Shown here: piece by piece, positions 25,002 to 34,319 of the stretch
Position numbering within the stretch: position 1 is the first letter of the stretch
Layout: each line of letters starts with the position of its first letter
DNA from: Fidelibacterota bacterium
Lineage (GTDB): Bacteria > Fidelibacterota > Marinisomatia > SCGC-AAA003-L08 > D37C17
DNA: 53,226 nucleotides
Direction: 5' to 3'
Assembly: GCA_030748955.1 (NCBI GenBank)
Contig: JASMKZ010000005.1
Span: forward strand, 1 to 53,226
Made by a program: the position numbers and the translations under genes
The notes under the pieces: model-generated
Databases searched by the model: none
What the model saw: the letters and a program-made list of their open reading frames with translations, nothing else
Told to the model about the DNA's origin: nothing

Positions 25002-25829
25002 TTAACTGCTAGTTTTTGCTGTGGAATAATTTAGACGTCTCATTTTCCATAATTGGTAAGCACCAATCGCCATCATAAGAATAGAGAGATACTGGGCTCC
25101 TGATAAACCGAAAATATATTTTGTATTCGTCCTAATAAATTCAACCATAAAACGAGATAATCCACCTAAAAATAGATATTCGAATATTATTTCGCCAGAA
25201 AAAGTTTGATTTCGTTTTCTATACCTGAGGTAAAAGAAAATAATGAAATATGCTGACATCTCATATAGTTGTGTCGGGTGAACTGGTGTATTGGTAGGAG
25301 GTAAACCGTTAGGGAATGCAATAGCCCATGGTAAATTTGTAGGAATCCCATAGTCGTCTCCAACTAAGAAACAGCCAATACGACCTATACCATGCCCTAA
25401 AACTAAAAATGGAGCCGCTAAATCGGCAATTTTAAACCAATTTAAATTTTTACGATATATGTACCAAGATACTGTAGCCATGCCCCCCACTAATCCACCC
25501 AAAAAGACTAGGCCAGCACCAAAGTTTTGTATTCCAAACGCAATCCTTTCTCCGTTTAAAGTGAATATTCCCGCAATAATGTTTATCAAACCATTAATAT
25601 TATCAGCCGCCTGACCAGTGGGAATATTTTCAATTAGATAATAAAATTTTGCACCTAAAATGCCCCCAATAGCTGCTCGAAAAATAATATCATCAGCAAT
25701 AATAGCATCATACCCTTCGGCTACCACATCCTTGCGCAATAAATAATTCCCCAACAAAAATGCAATAACCATCATCACGCCAAAAGATGAAATAGTAAAT
25801 GGTCCGAACTGAAATAAAATTGGGTACAC
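25002..25829 (-). CDS. lgt: Prolipoprotein diacylglyceryl transferase
   Basis: Lgt attaches diacylglycerol from phosphatidylglycerol to the lipobox cysteine of prolipoproteins at the inner membrane. The 275-residue sequence has seven predicted spans, the N-terminal FTISSFGVM stretch, the signature HGIGRIGCFLVGDDYG and HPTQLYE with the essential histidine and tyrosine region. It begins with GTG at 25829, chosen because MYPILFQFGPF is the usual Lgt N-terminus. It follows the CPBP protease gene by 51 nt. Confidence 0.96.
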   Translation of the reverse strand: MYPILFQFGPFTISSFGVMMVIAFLLGNYLLRKDVVAEGYDAIIADDIIFRAAIGGILGAKFYYLIENIPTGQAADNINGLINIIAGIFTLNGERIAFGIQNFGAGLVFLGGLVGGMATVSWYIYRKNLNWFKIADLAAPFLVLGHGIGRIGCFLVGDDYGIPTNLPWAIAFPNGLPPTNTPVHPTQLYEMSAYFIIFFYLRYRKRNQTFSGEIIFEYLFLGGLSRFMVEFIRTNTKYIFGLSGAQYLSILMMAIGAYQLWKMRRLNYSTAKTSS

Positions 25830-25880
25830 TAACCGCTTCCTTTATTAAATATTATTTTCTTCAATTTATATTTTATTAAT

Positions 25881-26621
25881 TTAAGCTGCAATGAAAATAA
25901 CCGGCATACTAATAATGAACATGTCATAAAATATATGTGTATATACTGTTATACCAAATCCTCTAAACATATACAATGATCCTAAAAATATTCCAGCTAA
26001 TGTTCTTAAATAAAAACTCTTATATGAAAAATTGTCACCAAATGGACCTAAATAGTGAAAAAGTGAAAAAATAATTGCAGAAAAAATAACTGCAATTATT
26101 ACAGAATATATTCCGCTATAACCTACTATCTTTGTTAAAAAACTTAACGCAAGTCCAATTACTCCTACTCTGAAAAGTAATTCTTCCCAAATACCAGCTC
26201 CTATTGCTAAATAAAATTGTTCTGGAATAATATTTCGTTCCATGATCGATAGTAGTAATTGTTCTGAGGCACTCATTATTATTATAAAACCTATACTCCA
26301 AACTATACTCTCAACAATCATCAATAAAAGAAAGGTGAATTTAAAATTCCCATTTCTCACTACCCTTCGATTTAAAAACATAACTCCAAAAAAAACAATC
26401 ATCAATAATAAACCATAGACTATTTCAGAACCATTTCCCATACTAACAATGATTTGGCGAATGAAAACATCTGCTCCATTTCTGATTTCTTCAGATTGGC
26501 CGAAATATTGAATCCAGCACATTGACTCATATAAAAATAACATTGGAAAAATAAAAAGAAGAGAGTAGTAAATGTTCTTTGTGACATTCCAATAAGAAAT
26601 TGTTACATATTCATCAGTCAT
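25881..26621 (-). CDS. CPBP-family intramembrane metalloprotease (CAAX-like)
   Basis: This 246-residue membrane protein has about seven hydrophobic segments and the CPBP/Abi motifs: WEELLFRVG (the EExxxR catalytic motif), FHYLG (zinc-binding His) and YTHIFYD (second histidine motif). Bacterial members cleave membrane peptides or act in immunity and processing; no substrate can be assigned. I chose ATG 26621, overlapping lepA by 8 nt; a TTG at 26627 would add two residues. Its place between lepA and lgt suggests a housekeeping membrane role. Confidence 0.85.
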   Translation of the reverse strand: MTDEYVTISYWNVTKNIYYSLLFIFPMLFLYESMCWIQYFGQSEEIRNGADVFIRQIIVSMGNGSEIVYGLLLMIVFFGVMFLNRRVVRNGNFKFTFLLLMIVESIVWSIGFIIIMSASEQLLLSIMERNIIPEQFYLAIGAGIWEELLFRVGVIGLALSFLTKIVGYSGIYSVIIAVIFSAIIFSLFHYLGPFGDNFSYKSFYLRTLAGIFLGSLYMFRGFGITVYTHIFYDMFIISMPVIFIAA

Positions 26622-28416
26622 TATCAATTTTTAATACTGCTAAAAAGGCTTCTTGAGGTAATTCAACAATTCCAACCTGTTTCATCCTCTTTTTTCCTGA
26701 CTTCTGTTTTTCTAAAAGTTTCCTTTTTCTAGTTATATCACCTCCATAGCATTTTGCTGTAACATTTTTACGAAATGCTCTAACTGTTTCTCTTGAAATA
26801 ATTTTACCCCCTATGGCTGCCTGAATTGGTATTTCGAACTGCTGTCTGTGGATTTGATCTTTAAGTTTTTTACATAATGAAGAGCCTTGTCTGTAAGCAT
26901 TGTCTTTATGGACAATAATACTTAATGCATCAACAATTTCTCCAGCGATACGTACATCTAATTTAACAAGTTCCCCATTTTGATTTTCAGTAATTTCATA
27001 ATCGAAAGATGCATATCCTTTACTTGTAGATTTTAATTTTTCAAAAAAATCATAAATTATTTCTCCTAATGGCATATCAAATATCAATTGAACCTTATTT
27101 GTAGATAGATAATTTGTAGATCTGTATATACCTCTCTTGCTCATACAAAGCTTCATAATGCTACCAATAAACTCAGCAGGTGCAATTATTTCAGCCTTTA
27201 TAAAAGGTTCATTTATAGTATCAATATCCCCCTGTTCAGGCATATCTGACGGGTTATTTACTTGAAGAAGTTCTCCATTTTTTGTATAAACTTGATAATT
27301 TACATTGGGACAAGTGGTTATTAAATTCATATCAAATTCTCTCTCTAACCTTTCTTGAACAATCTCCATATGTAATGGACCTAAAAAGCCGCATCTAAAT
27401 CCAAATCCAAGAGCCGTAGAGGTATTCGGCTCGAAGGATAATGCTGCATCATTTAATTGTAATTTTTCCAAACTTACCCTTAAATCTTCATAATCTTGCG
27501 AATCAATCGGATACATTCCACTAAAAACCATAGGCTTTACGGGTTGGTATCCTGGCAGGGGTTCAGTAGCAGGGTCACTTTTTACCGTGAGCGTATCTCC
27601 CACACTTACTTCTGATACATTTTTAATATTTGTGACGATGTAACCTACATCTCCTGCGGACAATCTCTTAACGGGAATTTTATTCATTTTTAAGATTCCA
27701 ACTTCTGTAATTTCGTGACCACCAGGTTTTGCAAAATATTGAGTTGTCATCCCCTTTTCAAGAAAGCCATCAAATATCCGAACATAAGGCACTACCCCGC
27801 GAAACTGATCATATTTAGAATCAAATATTAGTGCACGTGTTCCTTTCACTCCGGGAATCTCTGGTGGAGGTATTCTGTCTATGATAGCAGAAAGTACATT
27901 ATTAACTCCTGTACCCTCCTTAGCACTAATTTGAAGAATTTCATCTTCATTACAGCCAAGCAAATCTATTGTTTGAGTAATTGCACTTTCCAAATTAGCA
28001 TTGGGTGCATCTATTTTATTAATAATGGGAATGACAATAAGATCAGCATCGGCAGCCAAATAAGCATTGCTCACCGTTTGTGCTTCTACCCCTTGTGAGG
28101 CATCAATTAATAGAAGTGCACCTTCACAAGCAGCCAAACTTCTGGAAACTTCATAGGTAAAATCAACATGCCCTGGCGTATCAATAAGATTCAATTTATA
28201 TTGAACCTTATCGGTGTGAATATATTCCATTTGGATGGGATGTGACTTAATAGTTATCCCTCTTTCGCGTTCTAAATCCATATCATCTAACACCTGCGAC
28301 TGCATTTGCTTGGTTGTCAGGGTATGTGTTATCTCAAGCAAACGGTCTGCCAAAGTAGACTTCCCATGGTCTATGTGGGCGATAATACAAAAATTTCTAA
28401 TAGCCTTTATGGACAT
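26614..28416 (-). CDS. lepA: Elongation factor 4 (LepA)
   Basis: This 600-residue translational GTPase is involved in ribosome back-translocation and 30S assembly. Motifs are [15 protein letters not shown] (G1), RERGITI (G2), [12 protein letters not shown] (G3) and NKIDAPNA (G4), followed by the EF4-specific C-terminal domain with [20 protein letters not shown]. The length is exactly that of the family. The start is ATG at 28416, 40 nt after the enoyl-CoA hydratase stop; the 3' end overlaps the CPBP gene. Confidence 0.98.
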   Translation of the reverse strand: MSIKAIRNFCIIAHIDHGKSTLADRLLEITHTLTTKQMQSQVLDDMDLERERGITIKSHPIQMEYIHTDKVQYKLNLIDTPGHVDFTYEVSRSLAACEGALLLIDASQGVEAQTVSNAYLAADADLIVIPIINKIDAPNANLESAITQTIDLLGCNEDEILQISAKEGTGVNNVLSAIIDRIPPPEIPGVKGTRALIFDSKYDQFRGVVPYVRIFDGFLEKGMTTQYFAKPGGHEITEVGILKMNKIPVKRLSAGDVGYIVTNIKNVSEVSVGDTLTVKSDPATEPLPGYQPVKPMVFSGMYPIDSQDYEDLRVSLEKLQLNDAALSFEPNTSTALGFGFRCGFLGPLHMEIVQERLEREFDMNLITTCPNVNYQVYTKNGELLQVNNPSDMPEQGDIDTINEPFIKAEIIAPAEFIGSIMKLCMSKRGIYRSTNYLSTNKVQLIFDMPLGEIIYDFFEKLKSTSKGYASFDYEITENQNGELVKLDVRIAGEIVDALSIIVHKDNAYRQGSSLCKKLKDQIHRQQFEIPIQAAIGGKIISRETVRAFRKNVTAKCYGGDITRKRKLLEKQKSGKKRMKQVGIVELPQEAFLAVLKIDND

Positions 28417-28456
28417 AATTATAATTTAAAATTAAATGATAGAAAATTGTGCAACT

Positions 28457-29233
28457 CTATTCTCCAGTGAAATTTGGAGATCGCTTCTCTACGAAAGCTG
28501 ACAATCCTTCTTTTGTGTCTTTGGAAGTAAAAAGTTTAGAAAATTCTTTCTGTTCGCAAGTAAGTCCTTGTCTCAAATCTGTCTTGAAGCTACTATTAAC
28601 TGAGTTAATTGTTGCAGCAATGGCAATGGGAGCATTTTTTATAATTGATGTGGCTAATTTTTCTACCGTTGGAATTAGCTCTCTTAATGAAACAACTTTG
28701 TTCACCAAGCCAATTCTACAAGCCTCATCAGCGGTAATATTCTCAGCACCAAGGAGAATCTCCATTGCCATTCCTTTCCCCACAAGATGTGGCAGCCTTT
28801 GGGTTCCGCCAAATCCTGCAATTAATCCAAGCCCAACCTCAGGCTGACCAAATACTGCATTTTCTGATGCATAGCGTATATGGCATGCCATAGCAAACTC
28901 ACATCCTCCACCCAACGCAAAACCATTAATTGCTGCAATGACAGGAATTTTAAATTCTTCAATTTTTAGTGTTAACTTCTGACCATAGCTTGAAAATGAT
29001 TCCGCATCCTTTTCATTCATTTTGTTCATTGCATGAATATCTGCTCCAGCTATAAAAGCTTTTTCACCTTTTCCTGTAATAATAACTACTCTAGCTGAAG
29101 TCTCATCCAAAATCCAATCTAATTTTAACTCCAGTTCCTTTAATACATCTATATTTAAAGCATTATATTGCTCAGGGCGATTAATTGTCAATGTACAAAT
29201 ATCGTTTTCTATTTCAACTAAAATCATTTCCAT
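28457..29233 (-). CDS. Enoyl-CoA hydratase (crotonase family)
   Basis: This 258-residue crotonase-fold enzyme hydrates 2-enoyl-CoA in fatty-acid or amino-acid degradation. The CoA-binding oxyanion region reads KAFIAGADI and ALGGGCEFAMACHIRYA. The two catalytic glutamates of true hydratases are present in GGCEFAMA and in GQPEVGLG. I chose ATG 29233, which overlaps the trkH stop as TAATG; a TTG at 29242 would add three residues. No other beta-oxidation gene is nearby, so the substrate chain is not indicated. Confidence 0.92.
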   Translation of the reverse strand: MEMILVEIENDICTLTINRPEQYNALNIDVLKELELKLDWILDETSARVVIITGKGEKAFIAGADIHAMNKMNEKDAESFSSYGQKLTLKIEEFKIPVIAAINGFALGGGCEFAMACHIRYASENAVFGQPEVGLGLIAGFGGTQRLPHLVGKGMAMEILLGAENITADEACRIGLVNKVVSLRELIPTVEKLATSIIKNAPIAIAATINSVNSSFKTDLRQGLTCEQKEFSKLFTSKDTKEGLSAFVEKRSPNFTGE

Positions 29234-30690
29234 TATTTCCAAAAACTCCTACTAAATAAAACTACTACTGTAAATATTTCTAGTCTGCCCAATAACATAC
29301 AAAAACTGGTGAGCCATTTTGCTAAATCTGTTAAATGCCCCCAATTATCTGATGGACCAATTGCTCCAAGCCCGGGACCAATATTACCAATTGCGGATGC
29401 GGATGCGGACAATGAAGTAGAAACATCTAGGCCTGTCATTGATAATACTATTGCTGTAAAGACAAATATGAATAAATAAAATAAATAAAATCCTAATGTT
29501 GCTCTTACCACATTATCATCTATACTATTTTCGCCAATGGTAAAATTAAAAACTCCTTTTGGATGAAGTAATTTTCGAACTTCATATATGAGATACCTAA
29601 AAACTAAAATCGAGCGAATAATTTTCATCCCACCAGTTGTTGATCCAGCAGACCCTCCAATGAAGAGGAGAAAAAATACTAAAGTTTTTGACATTGACGG
29701 CCAAGTTTCAAAATCTTCAGTTCCAAATCCAGTTGTAGTAATTAATGAAACTGAAGTGAAAATAGCATGTCTGACGGTTTCAATATTTATCTCATAATTG
29801 GAGGAATTAATAATATCAATAAAAAATAATACTGCACAAAATAACACCAGACTGAAGTACACTCTAAATTCTCTATCTTTAAAATATTTTCTCTTTCCTT
29901 TTGCAATAAAATAATAATGTAGTGAAAAATTTGTTGCAGCACAGAACATGAAAAATATTATAGTCCATTGTATCAATCCCCCATAGGCGGAAATACTACT
30001 ATTCTTAGTTGAAAATCCTCCAGTAGCCATTGTACCAAATGAGTGACAAAAAGAATCAAACCACGGCATTCCTTCAATTCTTAATACTAAAGTTTCTATT
30101 AGAACAAAGCCTACATAAATACCCCACAATAATTTGGCAGTTTGTTTTACCCTTGGTGTTATTTTATCTGCCACAGGTCCAGCGACTTCAGCTCGAAATA
30201 ATTGTACGCCACCCATACCAAGCATTGGCAGTATGGCAATACTAAATACAATAATTCCCATTCCACCTATAAAATGGGTAAAACTACGCCAAAACAAGAT
30301 TCCATGAGGAACCTCTTCAATTAACAATGTGCTAGTATGACCTAATACTGTTGCCCCTGTAGTAGTAAGCCCGCTCATTGCTTCAAAAAAAGAGTTTGTA
30401 TAATCTAATGTGCCAGAAAAATAGAAAGGAAAAGCACTACAAATAGCTATTGCAAACCACCCCATTGTAACTACTGCAAATCCATCATGAGTGGACAACT
30501 CTTTTCTTTCTTTACTTTTAAAAAGCAACATTAAAGTAAAGCCAGAGACAATGGTTACAGCCATCGACTGCAATAACGGGACAAGGTCACCATCATTAAA
30601 AATTAGACTACAAGCAACGCTGCAAAGCATTGATAAACCCAATATTATTAGAAGTACACCGATTATATAAAAAGACTGTCGTCTAATCAT
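29233..30690 (-). CDS. trkH: TrkH-type potassium uptake membrane subunit
   Basis: This 485-residue polytopic protein is the K+-translocating subunit of the Trk system. The four pore-loop selectivity segments are visible as TTTGATVLG, TGGFSTKN, TTTGFGTED and IGNIGPGLG, each between transmembrane helices, following the N-terminal span pair. The length matches TrkH. It starts with ATG at 30690, 10 nt after trkA, its regulatory partner, and its stop overlaps the hydratase start. Confidence 0.96.
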   Translation of the reverse strand: MIRRQSFYIIGVLLIILGLSMLCSVACSLIFNDGDLVPLLQSMAVTIVSGFTLMLLFKSKERKELSTHDGFAVVTMGWFAIAICSAFPFYFSGTLDYTNSFFEAMSGLTTTGATVLGHTSTLLIEEVPHGILFWRSFTHFIGGMGIIVFSIAILPMLGMGGVQLFRAEVAGPVADKITPRVKQTAKLLWGIYVGFVLIETLVLRIEGMPWFDSFCHSFGTMATGGFSTKNSSISAYGGLIQWTIIFFMFCAATNFSLHYYFIAKGKRKYFKDREFRVYFSLVLFCAVLFFIDIINSSNYEINIETVRHAIFTSVSLITTTGFGTEDFETWPSMSKTLVFFLLFIGGSAGSTTGGMKIIRSILVFRYLIYEVRKLLHPKGVFNFTIGENSIDDNVVRATLGFYLFYLFIFVFTAIVLSMTGLDVSTSLSASASAIGNIGPGLGAIGPSDNWGHLTDLAKWLTSFCMLLGRLEIFTVVVLFSRSFWK

Positions 30691-30700
30691 GTGAAATTAA

Positions 30701-32050
30701 TTATTTAAATAATTTCTCTACTTTTGAGATATTTTCTTCTTTTGTAATTACCAATAATTCATCTTCTGCATAAATTTCTGTATGATTATTGGGGATAATC
30801 ATTTCATTATTTCTACAAATTGCCCCAATGCATAATTCTTCAGGAATCTGATCTATGGTTAACTTTTTCCTAATATATCTACATTCCGGCATAACAGAAA
30901 GCTCTATGGCATCAACATTTAAATCTTCAAAACTAGAAACAGGCAAATCTTGCTGATCACTTCTAATTAGTTTCAATACCTCATTAACAGCAGAAATATT
31001 TTTACTCACTACAGCATCAACACCGATTCTACGTACCGCCTTAAAATAATTAGTAGTAGTAATATGAAGAATGACCTGTTTTACTCCGTAATGCTTAACT
31101 AACAAACTTGCTAAAATATTGGTTTGCTCATTTTCTGTGGCAGCAATAAAACAATCAGTCTCTTGAATATTCTCCGAATTAAGAAAATCTATATCAAGTC
31201 CATTTGCCTGAAGTATTAAAGTGTCTGTTAATGTTTTGCCGAACTTTTTTGCTTTTTCGAAATTTTGTTCAACAATTCTTACATTATAATCATACTGCAG
31301 GGATTTTGCTAACAATCTTCCAATTTTTCCAGCCCCTAATATCATTATATTTTTCACTTTAAATGCAGGTTTTCCAGCCATTCGCTGAATTTCATTGATA
31401 TCTTTTGCCTTTCCTATAAAATAGCCAATATCATCTTTTTTATAAATAGTTTCTTTTGGTGGAATAAAACTTTCATTTTCACGAATTACCAATGCAAGCT
31501 TATGTGGAATATAGGGATTAGACAATTCCACATTTTTTATATTTCTTCCAACAAGTGGTGAAGAATGGGCTATTTTAATGCCAACCATGTTAATTTGACC
31601 ATTTTTAAATTCTTCTAAATCCACAGCTGAGGTTTGCCTAATTAAATTTTCAATATCTCTTTGAGCAGCTTTTTCAGGATAAACTACATAATCAATTCCA
31701 AATTGTTCAGGGGTAATAATTGCACTTTCGTGTGAATATTCGGTATTACGTAATCGACAAATAATTTTTTTAGCACCCATTTCATAAGCAGATTTAGCAG
31801 CAACCAAATTCACCTCATCTATCCTTGTAAGTGCTAATAAATAATCAATATTACTCATATCTAACTGTTGTAGTATTCTCTGAGAAGCACCATCACCAAC
31901 TATGGCACGAACATCCATTGTATTTGTAATTCTCTGACATTTTTCTTCTTTAATGTCAATTGCAGTAATATCAAACTTTTCTTTGCTTAGTGCTTTTACA
32001 AGATTAAATCCAACTTCTCCAACGCCGATTATTACAATTTTAATATCCAT
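30701..32050 (-). CDS. trkA: Trk system K+ uptake regulator TrkA
   Basis: This 449-residue cytoplasmic protein gates TrkH in response to nucleotides. It is a tandem of two RCK modules. The first Rossmann domain starts at IIGVGEVGFNLVKAL (about residues 6-20) and is followed by a TrkA-C domain. The second has ILGAGKIGRLLAKSL near residues 238-252, with its own TrkA-C domain to the end. The duplicated form is the typical E. coli-like TrkA. The start is ATG at 32050, 141 nt past the stop of the upstream gene and beyond its strong terminator. Confidence 0.96.
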   Translation of the reverse strand: MDIKIVIIGVGEVGFNLVKALSKEKFDITAIDIKEEKCQRITNTMDVRAIVGDGASQRILQQLDMSNIDYLLALTRIDEVNLVAAKSAYEMGAKKIICRLRNTEYSHESAIITPEQFGIDYVVYPEKAAQRDIENLIRQTSAVDLEEFKNGQINMVGIKIAHSSPLVGRNIKNVELSNPYIPHKLALVIRENESFIPPKETIYKKDDIGYFIGKAKDINEIQRMAGKPAFKVKNIMILGAGKIGRLLAKSLQYDYNVRIVEQNFEKAKKFGKTLTDTLILQANGLDIDFLNSENIQETDCFIAATENEQTNILASLLVKHYGVKQVILHITTTNYFKAVRRIGVDAVVSKNISAVNEVLKLIRSDQQDLPVSSFEDLNVDAIELSVMPECRYIRKKLTIDQIPEELCIGAICRNNEMIIPNNHTEIYAEDELLVITKEENISKVEKLFK

Positions 32051-32130
32051 AATACTATTAATATTACTTGTTTATTTTTCTTTAATCCAACAGGTATAAA
32101 ACAATAATACCCCTTATTATATTTAGTTAA

Positions 32131-32163
32131 ATAAAAAAGCCCGGCTGGTGATCAGCCGGGCTT
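32131..32163 (-). terminator. Strong terminator after the secreted cohesin-like gene
   Basis: A perfect 11-bp GC-rich stem (32137-32147 with 32153-32163) around the loop GTGAT is followed by a T run on the minus strand. It lies 29 nt past the stop codon. A's also flank the other side, so it could work in both directions, though no plus-strand gene needs it. Confidence 0.92.
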
Positions 32164-32191
32164 AAAAAAGGAGTAACCTGCTTATTAATTA

Positions 32192-32953
32192 TTATTTAAG
32201 CAGAGTCATAGTAATGGACTCTGTATACCCAGGAGCGGACATTTTCAATAAATATCGACCACTAGCAACAGATTGACCACTATTATTTAAGCCATTCCAT
32301 ACAACATTATGATAATTTACTTCTTGATGCTCTTGAACCAATGTTTTTACTTCTGAACCTTTTAAATCATAAATCACCAATGTCACCAATCCTGCAGTTG
32401 ATAGTTCATAATTTATAGTTGTGGATGGATTGAATGGGTTTGGATAATTTTTAGATAAGGATGTTCTTATTGGTGTATTAAATGAAACTTCGAAAGTTGG
32501 AGTTGAAACACTTACTTCTTCTCCACCCTTTCCAGCCAAAATGACATCTATTAATTCAACCTGGCTCACACCATTAAACATATCAGCAGCCTGAAAATTA
32601 ATATCTAAAATATCTGCAATATTATTTGCATTAACATCTAGAATCTTTTCACCATTCATTCCAAACATTAATACTCGAGCAATACCGTCTTCTTTAACGC
32701 GGCTATAAATATTTACGCCGGCCACTTTAGATTTAATATCCCCCTCGGTTAAGCTCAATTCTTGCGCATTATATTTTATATCAAATTGCACACCATAAAT
32801 ATCGCTATTTGATTCTACGGTTAGATTAAGAGCTGATCTTTTAACACTTTGATCTATCAAGCTTGCAACTTTAGCTGCAATTTTTGCCTCACTTGCAAAA
32901 ATACTAGACACACCAAAAATAAGCGTTACGATTATATTTTTATTTGTTTTCAT
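32192..32953 (-). CDS. Secreted cohesin-like protein with type IX C-terminal sorting domain
   Basis: This 253-residue protein has a signal peptide (MKTNKNIIVTLIFGVSSIFA, cleavage near residue 20). A beta-rich domain at about 35-150 follows, with YGVQFDIKYNAQELSL and NIADILDINFQA, as in cohesin/carbohydrate-binding-like folds. A C-terminal sorting domain at about 165-253 opens with NYPNPFNPSTTINYEL and holds IYDLKG and GRYLLKM, ending in TMTLLK. That C-terminal signal is used by the Bacteroidetes-type type IX secretion pathway to attach proteins to the cell surface, and the NPFNPSTT form is typical of Marinimicrobia/Ignavibacteria-like genomes. A clear promoter and terminator enclose the gene, so it is a monocistron. 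Ligand unknown. Confidence 0.85.
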   Translation of the reverse strand: MKTNKNIIVTLIFGVSSIFASEAKIAAKVASLIDQSVKRSALNLTVESNSDIYGVQFDIKYNAQELSLTEGDIKSKVAGVNIYSRVKEDGIARVLMFGMNGEKILDVNANNIADILDINFQAADMFNGVSQVELIDVILAGKGGEEVSVSTPTFEVSFNTPIRTSLSKNYPNPFNPSTTINYELSTAGLVTLVIYDLKGSEVKTLVQEHQEVNYHNVVWNGLNNSGQSVASGRYLLKMSAPGYTESITMTLLK

Positions 32954-32972
32954 CTTTTTACTCCTTTCTTTA

Positions 32973-33002
32973 ATTATAATTAACTTACTAAAGTTTTCGC
33001 AA
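32973..33002 (-). promoter_or_regulatory. Predicted sigma-70-like promoter of the secreted cohesin-like gene
   Basis: On the minus strand, TTGCGA (33002-32997) and a perfect TATAAT (32978-32973) are separated by 18 nt. The -10 box is 19 nt upstream of the start codon, and AAAGGAG lies about 7 nt before the ATG, so the leader is short. It is one of the clearest promoter-like pairs in the window, but it is untested. Confidence 0.6.
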
Positions 33003-33062
33003 CAGAATCAAGCAATATTCCCCAAGAAATAATCTAATGTAGAATTCTAAATTATTATCACC

Positions 33063-34319
33063 TTATTCTTTAATCCTTTCGATTTGCGCGCCCAGAATAT
33101 TAAATTTATCTTCAATATTTTCATATCCTCTGTCTATATGGTATATTCTCGAAATACTGCTCTTTCCTTCAGCAGATAAAGCAGCTATTATGAGAGATGC
33201 ACTTGCACGAATATCTGTCGACATTACAGGTGCTCCAGTTAATTTATCAGCTCCCAGAATCTCAGCTATATTCCCTAACAATGTAACCTGTGCGCCAAAT
33301 CGTGTCAGTTCTGCAATATGAGTAAAACGATCTCTATATATTTCTTCAGTTATCTTACTGCTTCCATTGGCAAGCGTCATAAGCGCCATCCATTGGGCTT
33401 GTAAATCTGTTGGAAATCCTGGGTATATTCCAGTGATCATATCTACAGGGTTTATATAATTCTGTGCAGGATAAATTCGGATGGAATCATTTTGAACATC
33501 TAAATTAAATCCAGCTTCTGCTAAATAATTTAAAACAACATCTAAATGATTTGGGTTGACATTTGTTACCGAAATATCACCATAGGTACATGCACCTGCA
33601 ATAAGAAAGGTCCCTGCTTCAATGCGATCTGGTATTACAGAATACTCAATATCTGCATTTAATGTTTTCTGCCCGACAATGATGATTTTATCAGTACCAA
33701 TACCTTTAATATCTGCTCCCATTTTTAAAAGAAAATGACATAAAGCTTCTATTTCAGGTTCTTTTGCTGCATTTTTAATGGTTGTTGCACCATTAGCATT
33801 TACTGCCGCCATTAAAGCATTTCCTGTTGCTCCAACACTGCTTTGTTGGAAATCTATCAGACCACCTTTTAATTCACCTTTTGCAATTATCATTCCATCA
33901 GAAAGATCAACCTCTGCTCCTAGCGTTTCAATAGCCTGGAGATGATAATTCACAGGGCGAGGACCCCATGCACATCCACCTGGGAGAGAAACTTCTGCAT
34001 AATTAAAGCGACTTAAAAATGGACCTAATACATAAAAGGATGCCCTCATAGTTTTTACCAAATCATAAGGTGCAATAGGAGTATCACAGCCAGAGGTATC
34101 AATATCCATTATATTATTATCATAAAGCACATTTGCTCCAACCATCTCCAATAACTTTTTCATGGTGAGTGTATCTCTTAATCTAGGTACATTTTTCAAT
34201 CGATATTTACCTGGAACTATTATAGTAGCTGCCATAATAGGCAATACGGCGTTCTTTGCACCACTGATTTTAACTTCTCCCTTTAACGGAACTCCACCTT
34301 CAATGATAAATTTATCCAT
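33063..34319 (-). CDS. murA: UDP-N-acetylglucosamine 1-carboxyvinyltransferase
   Basis: This 418-residue MurA catalyses the first committed step of peptidoglycan synthesis, adding enolpyruvate to UDP-GlcNAc. It keeps the N-terminal KISGAKNAVLPIMAA (catalytic Lys/Asn) and the mobile loop LPGGCAWGPRPV with the fosfomycin-target cysteine, as well as PDRIEAGTFLIAGA and the GYPxD-equivalent PGFPTDLQAQWMAL. The length is typical. ATG at 34319 overlaps the recN stop by 8 nt. It ends the HAD-acpS-nnr-vanZ-recN-murA run. Confidence 0.97.
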   Translation of the reverse strand: MDKFIIEGGVPLKGEVKISGAKNAVLPIMAATIIVPGKYRLKNVPRLRDTLTMKKLLEMVGANVLYDNNIMDIDTSGCDTPIAPYDLVKTMRASFYVLGPFLSRFNYAEVSLPGGCAWGPRPVNYHLQAIETLGAEVDLSDGMIIAKGELKGGLIDFQQSSVGATGNALMAAVNANGATTIKNAAKEPEIEALCHFLLKMGADIKGIGTDKIIIVGQKTLNADIEYSVIPDRIEAGTFLIAGACTYGDISVTNVNPNHLDVVLNYLAEAGFNLDVQNDSIRIYPAQNYINPVDMITGIYPGFPTDLQAQWMALMTLANGSSKITEEIYRDRFTHIAELTRFGAQVTLLGNIAEILGADKLTGAPVMSTDIRASASLIIAALSAEGKSSISRIYHIDRGYENIEDKFNILGAQIERIKE

